From UBA8914 sp034002905 (GTDB lineage: Bacteria; Pseudomonadota; Alphaproteobacteria; UBA9219): a stretch of 64,000 nucleotides of DNA. The stretch spans positions 1-64,000 of the forward strand of contig JAVEZQ010000003.1 of assembly GCA_034002905.1 (NCBI GenBank), read 5' to 3'. The notes under the pieces are model-generated. The model ran no database searches. It saw only the letters and a list, made by a program, of their open reading frames with translations, and was not told the DNA's origin. The position numbers were made by a program, and so were the translations under genes. Below, one piece after another: positions 8,012 through 15,691 of the stretch; the first letter of the stretch is position 1; each line of letters begins with the position of its first letter.

Positions 8012-8300
8012 TGTCGGCTTGCCGACTATGGTGATAAACGCTTTGTGGAATAGACGCTGCGGACCCGGGGGCGGTACCCGGCGCCTCCACCATTATCGGG
8101 CCATGCGGCCCGTTTATGGGGGCGAAACAGGATCGACGCGTGTAGTAAAGACCAAGTTTTTACCCGGCATGATACCGCCGTTATCGGGTCAATTGTACAA
8201 ATGCCAACGATAACAACGAAGGCATGCGTGAATTTGCTGTCGCCGCCTAACCTCCGCTTTGCGGAATAAGGGTTGTGACAATTCACACGCGGTTAGGGGG
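8012..8300 (+). ncRNA. ssrA: Transfer-messenger RNA, circularly permuted two-piece form
   Basis: tmRNA rescues stalled ribosomes and adds a degradation tag. As in other alphaproteobacteria the gene is permuted: the acceptor piece comes first and ends in CGCCTCC-ACCA (8082-8092), an intervening segment of about 25 bases follows, and then the coding piece begins GGGGGCG (8118-8124), which pairs with CGCCTCC to close the acceptor stem. The tag frame runs 8203-8250 and encodes ANDNNEGMREFAVAA followed by TAA; the ends match the alphaproteobacterial AND...FAVAA tag. CCTAACC after the stop pairs with GGTTAGG at 8291-8297. Exact processed ends are inferred. The tag-binding adaptor gene sspB follows directly. 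Confidence 0.93.
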
Positions 8301-8365
8301 GCCCCGGGCAACAGAATGCCCCCCACTTCAAGTTCGTCTGTTCGACTATCTGGGACATTTTTATC

Positions 8366-8845
8366 ATGGCTGTTGATCATATTCGGTACGATACTCTCAT
8401 TGAAAATGCCTTGCGCGATGTCGTTCATAAAGCCATGGCCAAGGTCGCTCAAAACGGCCTTCCCGACGAGCATCATTTCTATATCTCCTTTCTAACGCAT
8501 CATCCGAGCGTTGATATCCCCGACTATTTGCGCGAGAAATATCCCGATGAAATGACGATTGTCTTACAGCACCAGTTCTTTGGCCTGACTGTTGATGAAA
8601 CGGGCTTTAGCGTTTTACTGAGCTTCAACAATGTGCGCGAACGGCTTGTGATCCCCTTTGCGGCCATCACGACCTTTGCGGACCCAGCTGTCAACTTCGC
8701 CCTGCAATTTCAGAGTCCAGGCGCAGATGACGATCGCACAACAGACTCCATCGCGGCAGGGGCTTCGAATGGCGAAGCAAGCGATAACGCTGAAGGGGTC
8801 AAAAAAGGGGAAGTCATTTCTCTGGACAAGTTCCGAAAGAAATAA
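8366..8845 (+). CDS. sspB: SspB, ClpXP adaptor for ssrA-tagged proteins
   Basis: SspB tethers ssrA-tagged substrates to ClpX. The 159-residue product has the alphaproteobacterial form: an N-terminal helix with IRYDTLIENALRDVV, a compact beta domain containing FYISFLT, YP-x-x-M-x-IVLQHQF and FSVLLSFN, a long polar and acidic linker (about 115-145), and a short C-terminal tail (VISLDKFRKK) that in this family docks on the ClpX zinc domain. It lies 65 bases after the tmRNA gene, and clpX and clpP are 4 kb away, so tag, adaptor and protease are clustered. The ATG has only a weak ribosome binding site (GGGA). Confidence 0.93.
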   Translation: MAVDHIRYDTLIENALRDVVHKAMAKVAQNGLPDEHHFYISFLTHHPSVDIPDYLREKYPDEMTIVLQHQFFGLTVDETGFSVLLSFNNVRERLVIPFAAITTFADPAVNFALQFQSPGADDDRTTDSIAAGASNGEASDNAEGVKKGEVISLDKFRKK

Positions 8846-9086
8846 ACGCGTCGACAAGACCGGATAGAAACAAGAAAAAATGATAAAAAATCATAGCTTT
8901 AGCTGATTAACTGCGCCTATTCTTGAAAACGAAAAGAAAGGCTTTTCTCCTAAGCTTTGACTGTGCTATGCGTAAGCCCTTCTTGAATCGCCCCCCAAAG
9001 GGTATTCAGGTTGTGTTGTTTTGCCCCCACAAAGCTGAAGGGCAAGGCCGTCTCTACCACTCATCCCATTAAGGAGGGGATTTTTC

Positions 9087-9290
9087 GTGCAAGTTCTCGT
9101 TCGTGATAACAATGTTGACCAGGCGCTGCGCGTTCTGAAAAAGAAACTGCAACGCGAAGGCGTGTTTCGTGAAATGAAACTCCGCCGCAATTATGAAAAG
9201 CCTTCTGAAAAGCGCGCTCGCGAAAAGGCCGAGGCCATCCGCCGCGCCCGCAAGGTCGAGCGTAAGCGTAAGGAGCGTGAGGGCATTTAG
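9087..9290 (+). CDS. rpsU: 30S ribosomal protein S21
   Basis: S21 is a small basic protein of the 30S subunit, bound near the anti-Shine-Dalgarno end of 16S rRNA. The 67-residue product matches the alphaproteobacterial form, with a VLVRDNNVDQALR start, KKKLQREG and a long Lys/Arg-rich helix. GTG at 9087 is used; a full AAGGAGGGG lies just upstream. It is monocistronic and closed by a terminator. Confidence 0.96.
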   Translation: MQVLVRDNNVDQALRVLKKKLQREGVFREMKLRRNYEKPSEKRAREKAEAIRRARKVERKRKEREGI

Positions 9291-9328
9291 CTTCTGTTAA
9301 GCTTTTGTCAACATATGACGAAAAGAGA

Positions 9329-9360
9329 AACGACGGGTTTGAAAATCCGTCGTTTTTTTT
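9329..9360 (+). terminator. Intrinsic terminator of rpsU
   Basis: The stem AACGACGG / CCGTCGTT with a loop of about ten bases runs straight into eight or more T residues. Confidence 0.92.
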
Positions 9361-9489
9361 GTCCCTATGCGAGCCCCCTTACCTCAACGCCTCAAGAATA
9401 ATCCTGAATTATGCAGGTCGTTAATGGATATTTAAACCAAAGATTTTATTACATATTCTATTATTCTCTTCCAGCCTTGGGTACTCTTT

Positions 9490-10629
9490 GTGATCCAGAA
9501 CATAACAAAAAACGAAGAAGTCCTGTCCGAATTTGCACGGGCGCATGTCGTGATCATCGACGATGATCCGACCAACCGCATTTTGTTGCGCAACGTTTGC
9601 GAGAAAATCGGCATAGGCATCATCGATGAAGCTGAAGACGGCGTCATCGCCCTAGAACTCATCACGCGTTTTCAACCCGATCTCATCCTGCTTGACATTC
9701 GCATGCCACGTATGGATGGGCTCGAACTGATGAAACATTTGCGCAATAATCCGACCTTTAACAGCCTCTCCATTCTTGTTCAAACGGGCCTGCAAGGTGA
9801 AGATGACCGCGTAAGATGCTTCACGCTCGGAGCAACTGACGTAATCAGCCGTCCTTTCCATCTATCGGAACTTAAGGCGCGCATCACAGCCCACTTACGA
9901 AGCGCCATTTCCGCACGTATTTTATTCGACTTCCGCAATCGCATTCAGGCACACATTGAAATCACGCATTCCTTCCTCGACGCCATTCTTCCAGAGGAGG
10001 AAAAAGCGCAAGCTTTGTCCAAAAAATATGGTCTTGAATGTTCCTCAGTCTACAAACCACATGACGAAATCGGTGGCGATTTATGGACCCTGCGCGCCGT
10101 CGATGATAAACTCTTGGGCGTGATCCTTATCGACGCCAGTGCGCACGGCCTTGCCGGAGCGATCAATGCCTTACGCGTTGACTGCCTTGTTCAGGAATAT
10201 TATGACGAAATTCGCGACCCAGCTGTCTTTATCAATAAGCTTGATGCGGCAATGGCCAAAATATCCTTTGGTCAGCTTTTTGCCGGAGCTATTGCTCTGA
10301 CCTTTAACAAAGAAACGGGCGAAATCCGCTATGCCGGATCAGGCATACCACATCCTTTCATCATCACTGAAAGTGGCCCCATTGAGCTCCAGACGCGTGG
10401 GTTGCCACTTGGATCTGGCGTTATTTCACTGACGACTCAAACAACGACCTTGGAACCCAACAGCGCGTTAATTCTCTTCAGCGACGGATGGTTGGAAACG
10501 CTCAATAGTGAGCCGATTGATCTTCTCTCAAAAACCAAAACTGATCAATCAAACCTTGCCGAGGTATTGGCCCCGGAAGGATCTTTGGTCGATGATCTAA
10601 CGCTAATTACATTTAGAAGGAAGGTGTAA
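9490..10629 (+). CDS. Response regulator with PP2C-type (SpoIIE/RsbU) phosphatase output
   Basis: The 379-residue product joins a receiver domain (about 18-135) to a PPM-family serine phosphatase domain (about 175-379). The receiver has the acidic pair D24/D25 and phospho-acceptor D69 in LLDIRMPRMDG. The usual Lys of the K-P-F motif is Arg here (R121 in SRPF). The phosphatase keeps its metal-binding landmarks IGGD, IDASAHG, FSDG and DD-x-T. Such proteins dephosphorylate STAS anti-anti-sigma factors, and a STAS gene starts one base after its stop. Start is GTG 9490 with a poor ribosome binding site; a later start cannot be excluded. It leads a three-gene partner-switching module. Confidence 0.9.
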   Translation: MIQNITKNEEVLSEFARAHVVIIDDDPTNRILLRNVCEKIGIGIIDEAEDGVIALELITRFQPDLILLDIRMPRMDGLELMKHLRNNPTFNSLSILVQTGLQGEDDRVRCFTLGATDVISRPFHLSELKARITAHLRSAISARILFDFRNRIQAHIEITHSFLDAILPEEEKAQALSKKYGLECSSVYKPHDEIGGDLWTLRAVDDKLLGVILIDASAHGLAGAINALRVDCLVQEYYDEIRDPAVFINKLDAAMAKISFGQLFAGAIALTFNKETGEIRYAGSGIPHPFIITESGPIELQTRGLPLGSGVISLTTQTTTLEPNSALILFSDGWLETLNSEPIDLLSKTKTDQSNLAEVLAPEGSLVDDLTLITFRRKV

Positions 10630-10630
10630 C

Positions 10631-10948
10631 ATGGCCTTTAAGTTTAGGCGCGAAGGGCTTGATCTGGCGGTTTATGCCTCTGGCGTTCTGACCTTTCATC
10701 AACACAAAGAAGGCGAGCAGTTGGTTTATCAGATTACAACTCTGGTCGATAACGGTGAAGTCACCGCTGTTCGCATGAACTTTGCCGAAGTGTTACGAAT
10801 GGACAGTCATTGGCTTGGCGTTTTGATCCGTATTTTACGACGCGTTAAAGAAAAGAATGCAACTTTCATCATCGAAAAACCAAACAAGGATGTTTGCAAT
10901 CTATTTGATGTTGTTGAGCTGAACCGAATTGCCGAAATCCGCCCTTGA
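10631..10948 (+). CDS. STAS-domain anti-anti-sigma factor-like protein (RsbV type)
   Basis: At 105 residues this is a single STAS domain. The phosphorylation loop reads RMDSHWLGVLIRI, where Ser59 lines up with the phosphorylated serine of RsbV and SpoIIAA; the usual S/T-G after it is replaced by H-W. In partner switching, the unphosphorylated protein binds the kinase and frees its target. AAGGAAGG precedes the ATG, and the gene starts one base after the upstream phosphatase, implying translational coupling. Confidence 0.85.
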   Translation: MAFKFRREGLDLAVYASGVLTFHQHKEGEQLVYQITTLVDNGEVTAVRMNFAEVLRMDSHWLGVLIRILRRVKEKNATFIIEKPNKDVCNLFDVVELNRIAEIRP

Positions 10949-10972
10949 GACTATTGCAAGAAATGGAAAACG

Positions 10973-11446
10973 ATGAATAACATCTTCACGCCTGTTGAGA
11001 CGAGAATGATGGCACCACAAGACACAAAAAAGCGGGATGTTATCTACTGGGCAGCCTTTAACCGCAACGAATTGTGGAATCCCAACACTATTGAGAAAAT
11101 TCTGCATGATTTTCCGAAGGGCTATATCGACGAAGGTGATCTTTTTCTGATTGTCACCGAATGCGTTGCCAACGCCGTTTTGCATGGACAAGTAGAGGAA
11201 CTCTGCCTGACAGGACGGCTCCGCCACGGTGTTCTCCTCCTATCCTTCCAGCAAGTACCCAAACTCCAGAATCGACTGGCTACCGTGTTATCCCTTGCGC
11301 GTTCAGGGCATATTGGCCACGACAACCACGCCTCCGACCTACCCGGCGGGCTTGGCTTTCCCATTCTGCTCCGGCTTGTTCACCGTATTACGCTGAATAT
11401 CAGCTATACGGCCATGCAGATGTGGATTCGCACCCCAAAGCCGTAA
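10973..11446 (+). CDS. HATPase-fold anti-sigma / serine kinase-like protein (RsbW type)
   Basis: The 157-residue product is a single GHKL ATPase domain. The N-box is visible as TECVANAVLHG (E63, N67, H71) and the glycine box as PGGLGFPILLRL (around 124-135). RsbW-type proteins phosphorylate the STAS partner and sequester a sigma factor or other target. It is the third gene of the module, 24 bases after the STAS gene. No sigma factor gene adjoins, so the output partner is not visible here. An extra 25-residue N-terminal tail precedes the domain. Confidence 0.82.
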   Translation: MNNIFTPVETRMMAPQDTKKRDVIYWAAFNRNELWNPNTIEKILHDFPKGYIDEGDLFLIVTECVANAVLHGQVEELCLTGRLRHGVLLLSFQQVPKLQNRLATVLSLARSGHIGHDNHASDLPGGLGFPILLRLVHRITLNISYTAMQMWIRTPKP

Positions 11447-11517
11447 ACCGAAATCAAAAAGATACTGGAATCCTTGCGCGTCTCGCCTTATAACGACACG
11501 AGAACAAAGGACTTATC

Positions 11518-12513
11518 ATGACCGAGACATGCACCCCTTCCGTCCCATCACAAGATAGCGCCGCCATTCTTGTAAGCGGAAGAACCGTTTTCGAAGCCGA
11601 GAGCAAGGCACTCGCCCTTCAGGCGACACAGCTCAACGGCGACTTTGTCGAAGCCGTCAAGATCATCGTTGCCTGTCATGGCCGCGTGATCGTGAGCGGC
11701 ATGGGCAAGAGCGGACATATCGCCAAAAAAATGGCGGCGACTTTTGCCTCGACCGGAACCCCAGCTTTTTTTGTGCATCCCGGCGAAGCGAGTCATGGCG
11801 ATTTGGGGATGATTACGGCAAATGATGTCGTGATTGCCATTTCCAATTCCGGCGAGTCCAAAGAACTGGGGGATATCATCGCCTATGCCAAGCGCTTTGC
11901 GATCCCATTGATCAGCATTACCAGCAAGCCCCATAGCGCGCTGGGCAGCGCAGCGGATATCTTGTTACTCTTGCCACAGGAACCAGAAGTCGGTGCTCTG
12001 GGCCTTGCGCCCACGACATCAACCACGATGACTCTGGCCCTTGGTGACGCACTTGCCGTTGCGACTTTGGAATTGCGCGGCTTCACAGCTGAAGATTTCA
12101 GCAATTTCCACCCCGGCGGCAAATTGGGCAAAAACCTGCTGCGGATCGAAAACCTGATGCATGCGGGCGGTGCCCTGCCCCTCGTCAAGCCTGAAGACAC
12201 CATGGCGCATGTTTTGGTTGTCATGACCGAAAAGCGTTTTGGCTGCGCCGGCGTGGTAGATGCGAGTGGCAAGATGATCGGGATCATCACCGATGGCGAC
12301 CTTCGCCGTCACATGAGCGTCGACCTGCCCAAAGCGCTGGCACGGGACATTATGACCCCCAGCCCTATGGTGATGTCCCCACGCCTCCTTGCCGTCGAGG
12401 CAATCAAGACGCTTAACGAAAAGAACCGGACACAGGTCTTTATTGTGGACGAAAGAGGTCTGCCGGTCGGGATTCTACATATCCATGACCTGTTGAGAGC
12501 GGGTATCGTCTAA
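11518..12513 (+). CDS. kdsD: Arabinose-5-phosphate isomerase (KdsD/KpsF family)
   Basis: This enzyme converts ribulose-5-phosphate to arabinose-5-phosphate, the first step to KDO for lipopolysaccharide. The 331-residue product has an N-terminal SIS sugar isomerase domain with GMGKSGHIAKK (61-71) and HPGEASHGDLG, and two C-terminal CBS domains (about 205-331; IITDGDLRR and ILHIHDLLRAG). Length matches E. coli KdsD. AAGGA lies 8 bases before the ATG. Other KDO genes are absent, but lpxD occurs at 34.6 kb, which fits an LPS-bearing cell. Confidence 0.95.
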   Translation: MTETCTPSVPSQDSAAILVSGRTVFEAESKALALQATQLNGDFVEAVKIIVACHGRVIVSGMGKSGHIAKKMAATFASTGTPAFFVHPGEASHGDLGMITANDVVIAISNSGESKELGDIIAYAKRFAIPLISITSKPHSALGSAADILLLLPQEPEVGALGLAPTTSTTMTLALGDALAVATLELRGFTAEDFSNFHPGGKLGKNLLRIENLMHAGGALPLVKPEDTMAHVLVVMTEKRFGCAGVVDASGKMIGIITDGDLRRHMSVDLPKALARDIMTPSPMVMSPRLLAVEAIKTLNEKNRTQVFIVDERGLPVGILHIHDLLRAGIV

Positions 12514-12667
12514 ATCCCCGCCAGAAGGCCTCTAAAACAGCCACAGACGGTGCTTGAGGCCCGAGACACGACTCACACCTACCACCCTAGCCCACAATTT
12601 TAAGCTTACACACGAGCCTAAATTGGGTATTTATGGCTATTGTGGAAATTAAGGTTAAAACCGCTCT

Positions 12668-13924
12668 CTACGCGCTAGCTTCGTCAGCCTTGATCTCGCC
12701 ATGAACGATAATGGGCTGGGACTTGCCTTCGACCACGTCACGGTTGACGACGACCTTTTCAAGGCCCGGCGTTCCCGGCAGGTCGAACATACAATCCAGC
12801 AAGGTGCCCTCCACAATCGAGCGCAAACCACGAGCCCCCGTCTTACGCTCGATCGCCTTCTTGGCAATCGCACTGAGCCCGTCTTCCGTAACATCGAGCG
12901 TGACATTTTCCATTTCGAACAGACGCTGGAACTGCTTCACAATCGCGTTCTTCGGCTGGGTCAGGATCTGGATCAACGCCGACTCATCAAGGTCACCCAG
13001 AGTCGCAATCACAGGCAGACGACCGATAAACTCCGGGATCAAACCGAACTTAAGCAAATCATCGGGCTCAACCTCACGCAGGACCTGCCCCTGACGGCGA
13101 TCCTCCGGCCCACGCACATCAGCCCCAAAGCCAATCGAGGTGCCGCGTCCACGCGAGGAAATGATCTTGTCCAACCCGGCAAACGCGCCGCCGCAGATAA
13201 AGAGAATGTTGGTCGTATCGACCTGCAAAAACTCCTGCTGCGGATGCTTGCGTCCACCCTGCGGCGGGACAGCAGCAACAGTGCCTTCCATAATTTTAAG
13301 CAAGGCCTGCTGCACACCTTCACCGGACACGTCACGCGTGATGGACGGGTTATCGGACTTGCGGCTGATCTTGTCGATTTCGTCGATATAGACGATGCCG
13401 CGCTGGGCCCGCTCGACATTATAATCCGAGGCCTGCAGAAGCTTGAGAATAATATTTTCGACATCTTCACCGACATAACCAGCTTCGGTCAGCGTTGTCG
13501 CATCCGCCATGGTAAAGGGCACATCGATAATGCGCGCCAAAGTCTGGGCAAGGAGCGTTTTACCGCAACCCGTGGGCCCAAGAAGAAGGATATTGGATTT
13601 CGCAAGCTCCACATCACCGCCGCGTGCGCCATGCGCCAAACGCTTATAGTGGTTATGAACAGCAACCGACAGCACGCGCTTGGCGTGATCCTGCCCAATC
13701 ACATATTCATCCAAAACAGCCTTGATGTCCTTGGGCACAGGCACGCCGTCGCGAGACTTGACCATCGTGGTCTTGCTTTCCTCGCGGATAATGTCGGTGC
13801 ACAGCTCAACGCATTCATCGCAAATAAAGACCGTCGGCCCCGCAATCAACTTGCGGACCTCATGCTGGCTTTTGCCACAGAACGAGCAATAGAGCGTGTT
13901 CTTTGTGTCGCCGCTTTTGGTCAT
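12668..13924 (-). CDS. clpX: ClpX, ATPase subunit of ClpXP protease
   Basis: ClpX unfolds substrates, including ssrA-tagged proteins, and feeds them to ClpP. The 418-residue product has the zinc-binding N-domain (C13, C16, C35, C38), Walker A GPTGCGKT (116-123), Walker B IVYIDEIDKI, the pore loop GYVGED and the IGF tripeptide (GTSIGFGAD) that docks on ClpP. The ATG at 13924 is preferred over an in-frame GTG six codons earlier because GGGAG lies 9 bases before it and the protein then starts as in relatives. clpP is the adjacent upstream gene, 89 bases away. Confidence 0.97.
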   Translation of the reverse strand: MTKSGDTKNTLYCSFCGKSQHEVRKLIAGPTVFICDECVELCTDIIREESKTTMVKSRDGVPVPKDIKAVLDEYVIGQDHAKRVLSVAVHNHYKRLAHGARGGDVELAKSNILLLGPTGCGKTLLAQTLARIIDVPFTMADATTLTEAGYVGEDVENIILKLLQASDYNVERAQRGIVYIDEIDKISRKSDNPSITRDVSGEGVQQALLKIMEGTVAAVPPQGGRKHPQQEFLQVDTTNILFICGGAFAGLDKIISSRGRGTSIGFGADVRGPEDRRQGQVLREVEPDDLLKFGLIPEFIGRLPVIATLGDLDESALIQILTQPKNAIVKQFQRLFEMENVTLDVTEDGLSAIAKKAIERKTGARGLRSIVEGTLLDCMFDLPGTPGLEKVVVNRDVVEGKSQPIIVHGEIKADEASA

Positions 13925-14013
13925 ACCGACTTTCTCCCTCACAACCGACCCTTATAATCTACCCACTAAACTAAAGGCGGTTGGTTACTCGTTTATTAAC
14001 AAAGATGCGCCAA

Positions 14014-14664
14014 TTAGGCTGCCTTTTTATCCCCTTCCGACGGGACGGGGCGCTTACTCACAACCTCGTCGATCAAACCGAAAGCTTTCGCCTCGTCTGC
14101 CGACATAAAATTGTCACGCTCCACCGCACTGGAAATCTTTTCAAGGGGCTGACCTGTATGATGGACATAGATTTCATTGAGGCGCTGACGCAGCTTCAGG
14201 ATTTCGCGGGCCTGAATCTCGATATCCGTGGCCTGCCCTTGTGCGCCCCCCGAAGGCTGGTGGATCATGATCCGGCTATTGGGAAGGGCAAAGCGCTGCC
14301 CCTTTTCTCCCGCCGTGAGAAGCAATGAGCCCATCGAGCACGCCTGCCCCATACACACAGTCGCGACAGGACAACGAATATATTGCATCGTGTCATACAT
14401 CGCCATGCCCGAGGTCACAACACCGCCGGGGGAATTGATATAAAGGAATATTTCCTTGGTCGGATTTTCCGACTCCAAAAACAGCAACTGGGCGCAGACA
14501 AGGCTGGAAATATGGTCATCCACCTGCCCCATCAAAAAGATGATACGCTCCTTCAGCAAGCGGGAATAGATGTCAAAAGACCTTTCCCCGCGCGAGGTTT
14601 GTTCAATCACCATCGGCACGAGTGTCGATAAAGTTTCAACGGGATCACGATCAAAAGCGGTCAT
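14014..14664 (-). CDS. clpP: ClpP, proteolytic subunit
   Basis: ClpP forms the tetradecameric serine protease chamber for ClpX. The 216-residue product keeps the catalytic triad: S110 in GQACSMGS, H135 in RIMIHQP and D184 in ERDNFMS. The N-terminus (DRDPVETLSTLVPMVIEQTSRGER) is the standard alphaproteobacterial start, with the mature protein probably beginning near residue 18. It sits directly upstream of clpX. The serine motif has Cys where many homologues have Ala (GQAAS). Confidence 0.97.
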   Translation of the reverse strand: MTAFDRDPVETLSTLVPMVIEQTSRGERSFDIYSRLLKERIIFLMGQVDDHISSLVCAQLLFLESENPTKEIFLYINSPGGVVTSGMAMYDTMQYIRCPVATVCMGQACSMGSLLLTAGEKGQRFALPNSRIMIHQPSGGAQGQATDIEIQAREILKLRQRLNEIYVHHTGQPLEKISSAVERDNFMSADEAKAFGLIDEVVSKRPVPSEGDKKAA

Positions 14665-14698
14665 AGCAAAGAGGCCCCCAAGGTTTCAGGTACGCTGC

Positions 14699-14726
14699 GT
14701 TTAAGAGAATACATAATCTTGACAAG
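14699..14726 (-). promoter_or_regulatory. Weak candidate heat-shock-type promoter of clpP-clpX
   Basis: On the minus strand CTTG (14723-14726) is followed after 17 bases by CTTAAAC (14699-14705). Spacing and -35 fit the alphaproteobacterial heat-shock pattern CTTG-N17/18-CYTATNT, but the -10 matches only partly. The site is 35 bases before the clpP start. Confidence 0.35.
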
Positions 14727-15101
14727 AGAAAGGCAGAAACACGCCCAACTGCCCGGAAGAACCCCAAGCAGAATTAGTGAAACACATCTGAGCGAATCAT
14801 ACAAGCAGGAACGTGCTATCTGGACAGGCGATCGCGTGATCGTCGTCTATCCTGTTGTGAAGACGGAAAAAGCACTGGCCTTACCCCTTGGTGTAAAAGC
14901 TTTCCATTCGTAACGGCAAGTGCTTGAGCTCCATCAAGAACAGTTTGACTGCCCTTGCCGCCTAGCGCCCCGGCATAACTCCCCTTCTCGCGATCCGGAC
15001 AACAAAGCCACAAAAGCCTTCCCAATTTGTCGTGTTTTTCTGTTTCAAAAATCGTGTACCGATTCATCCCCCAGCACTGCTGAAAAGATTATCTCAAAAA
15101 A
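14727..15101. other. Non-coding gap upstream of clpP
   Basis: About 375 bases without a supported gene. Open frames here lack ribosome binding sites and family features. I see only a short imperfect palindrome (CGATCGCGTGATCG, 14829-14842) and no terminator. Confidence 0.4.
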
Positions 15102-15680
15102 CTATACCGGATCCGGCGCGAGCCATCCCCACAATTTTCCGCTTAGGCTCTTGCTTTCTTTTTTTTGCCGTTTGGGCCGAGAACCACGCGCATAATCCCG
15201 TTCATAAAAGACATAAAAATCCGAAACATTCATTTCGTAAACTATCGAATTATTCCTTACGCTTTCCCCCTTGTGATTAAAGACCAGATTATTGGCTAAC
15301 ACATAAACCACTGGCTGAGGTGCCGATTTATCCTTTAATGCCTTAGGATCAATCGGAGAAAAATAAGCTATATCCAACCTTGGGGCGAACACGTCCCTCA
15401 CATCACACGTAAAAATCGGCGAGATTTTGGTGCGGGGCTTGCCGTCAAAGATCAGGCGTCGCCGCATAGAATCAAGGACATAAAAAAACCCTTCAACTTC
15501 AGCCAGAAGCTTTAGGCCACGGGGCTTATAAAAATAAGGATCCTTATCCATCACCATCTTGGTAAAGAGAGGGATCGCCTCACGAACGGACTGTTGTTGT
15601 GGAAAGGGCCTAAAAACCTCCTCCATCACGAGATAATAGGCCTTATCCTGGTCACCAATCTTCTTTGCTGCGGCGATCAC
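15102..15680 (-). CDS. Hypothetical protein between tig and clpP, 192 aa
   Basis: I do not recognise a family. The product starts with a helical stretch, contains several aromatic-rich strands (GFFYVLD, PIFTCDVRDVF, PVVYVLANNLVFN, FYVFYERDY) and ends in a basic, low-complexity tail (RPKRQKKESK). There is no signal peptide. It begins 11 bases after the tig stop, with GTG and no good ribosome binding site, so it may be translated by coupling to tig; an internal ATG at 15626 is an alternative. It interrupts the usual tig-clpP adjacency. Confidence 0.6.
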   Translation of the reverse strand: MIAAAKKIGDQDKAYYLVMEEVFRPFPQQQSVREAIPLFTKMVMDKDPYFYKPRGLKLLAEVEGFFYVLDSMRRRLIFDGKPRTKISPIFTCDVRDVFAPRLDIAYFSPIDPKALKDKSAPQPVVYVLANNLVFNHKGESVRNNSIVYEMNVSDFYVFYERDYARGSRPKRQKKESKSLSGKLWGWLAPDPV

Positions 15681-15691
15681 TGGTCTAAATC

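Noticed and set aside
7977..8213. Small open frames across 7.98-8.48 kb
   Set aside because: They overlap the tmRNA gene; RNA features explain the sequence fully.
12701..13957. Long plus-strand open frame opposite clpX
   Set aside because: Shadow of clpX; no family features and no start signals.
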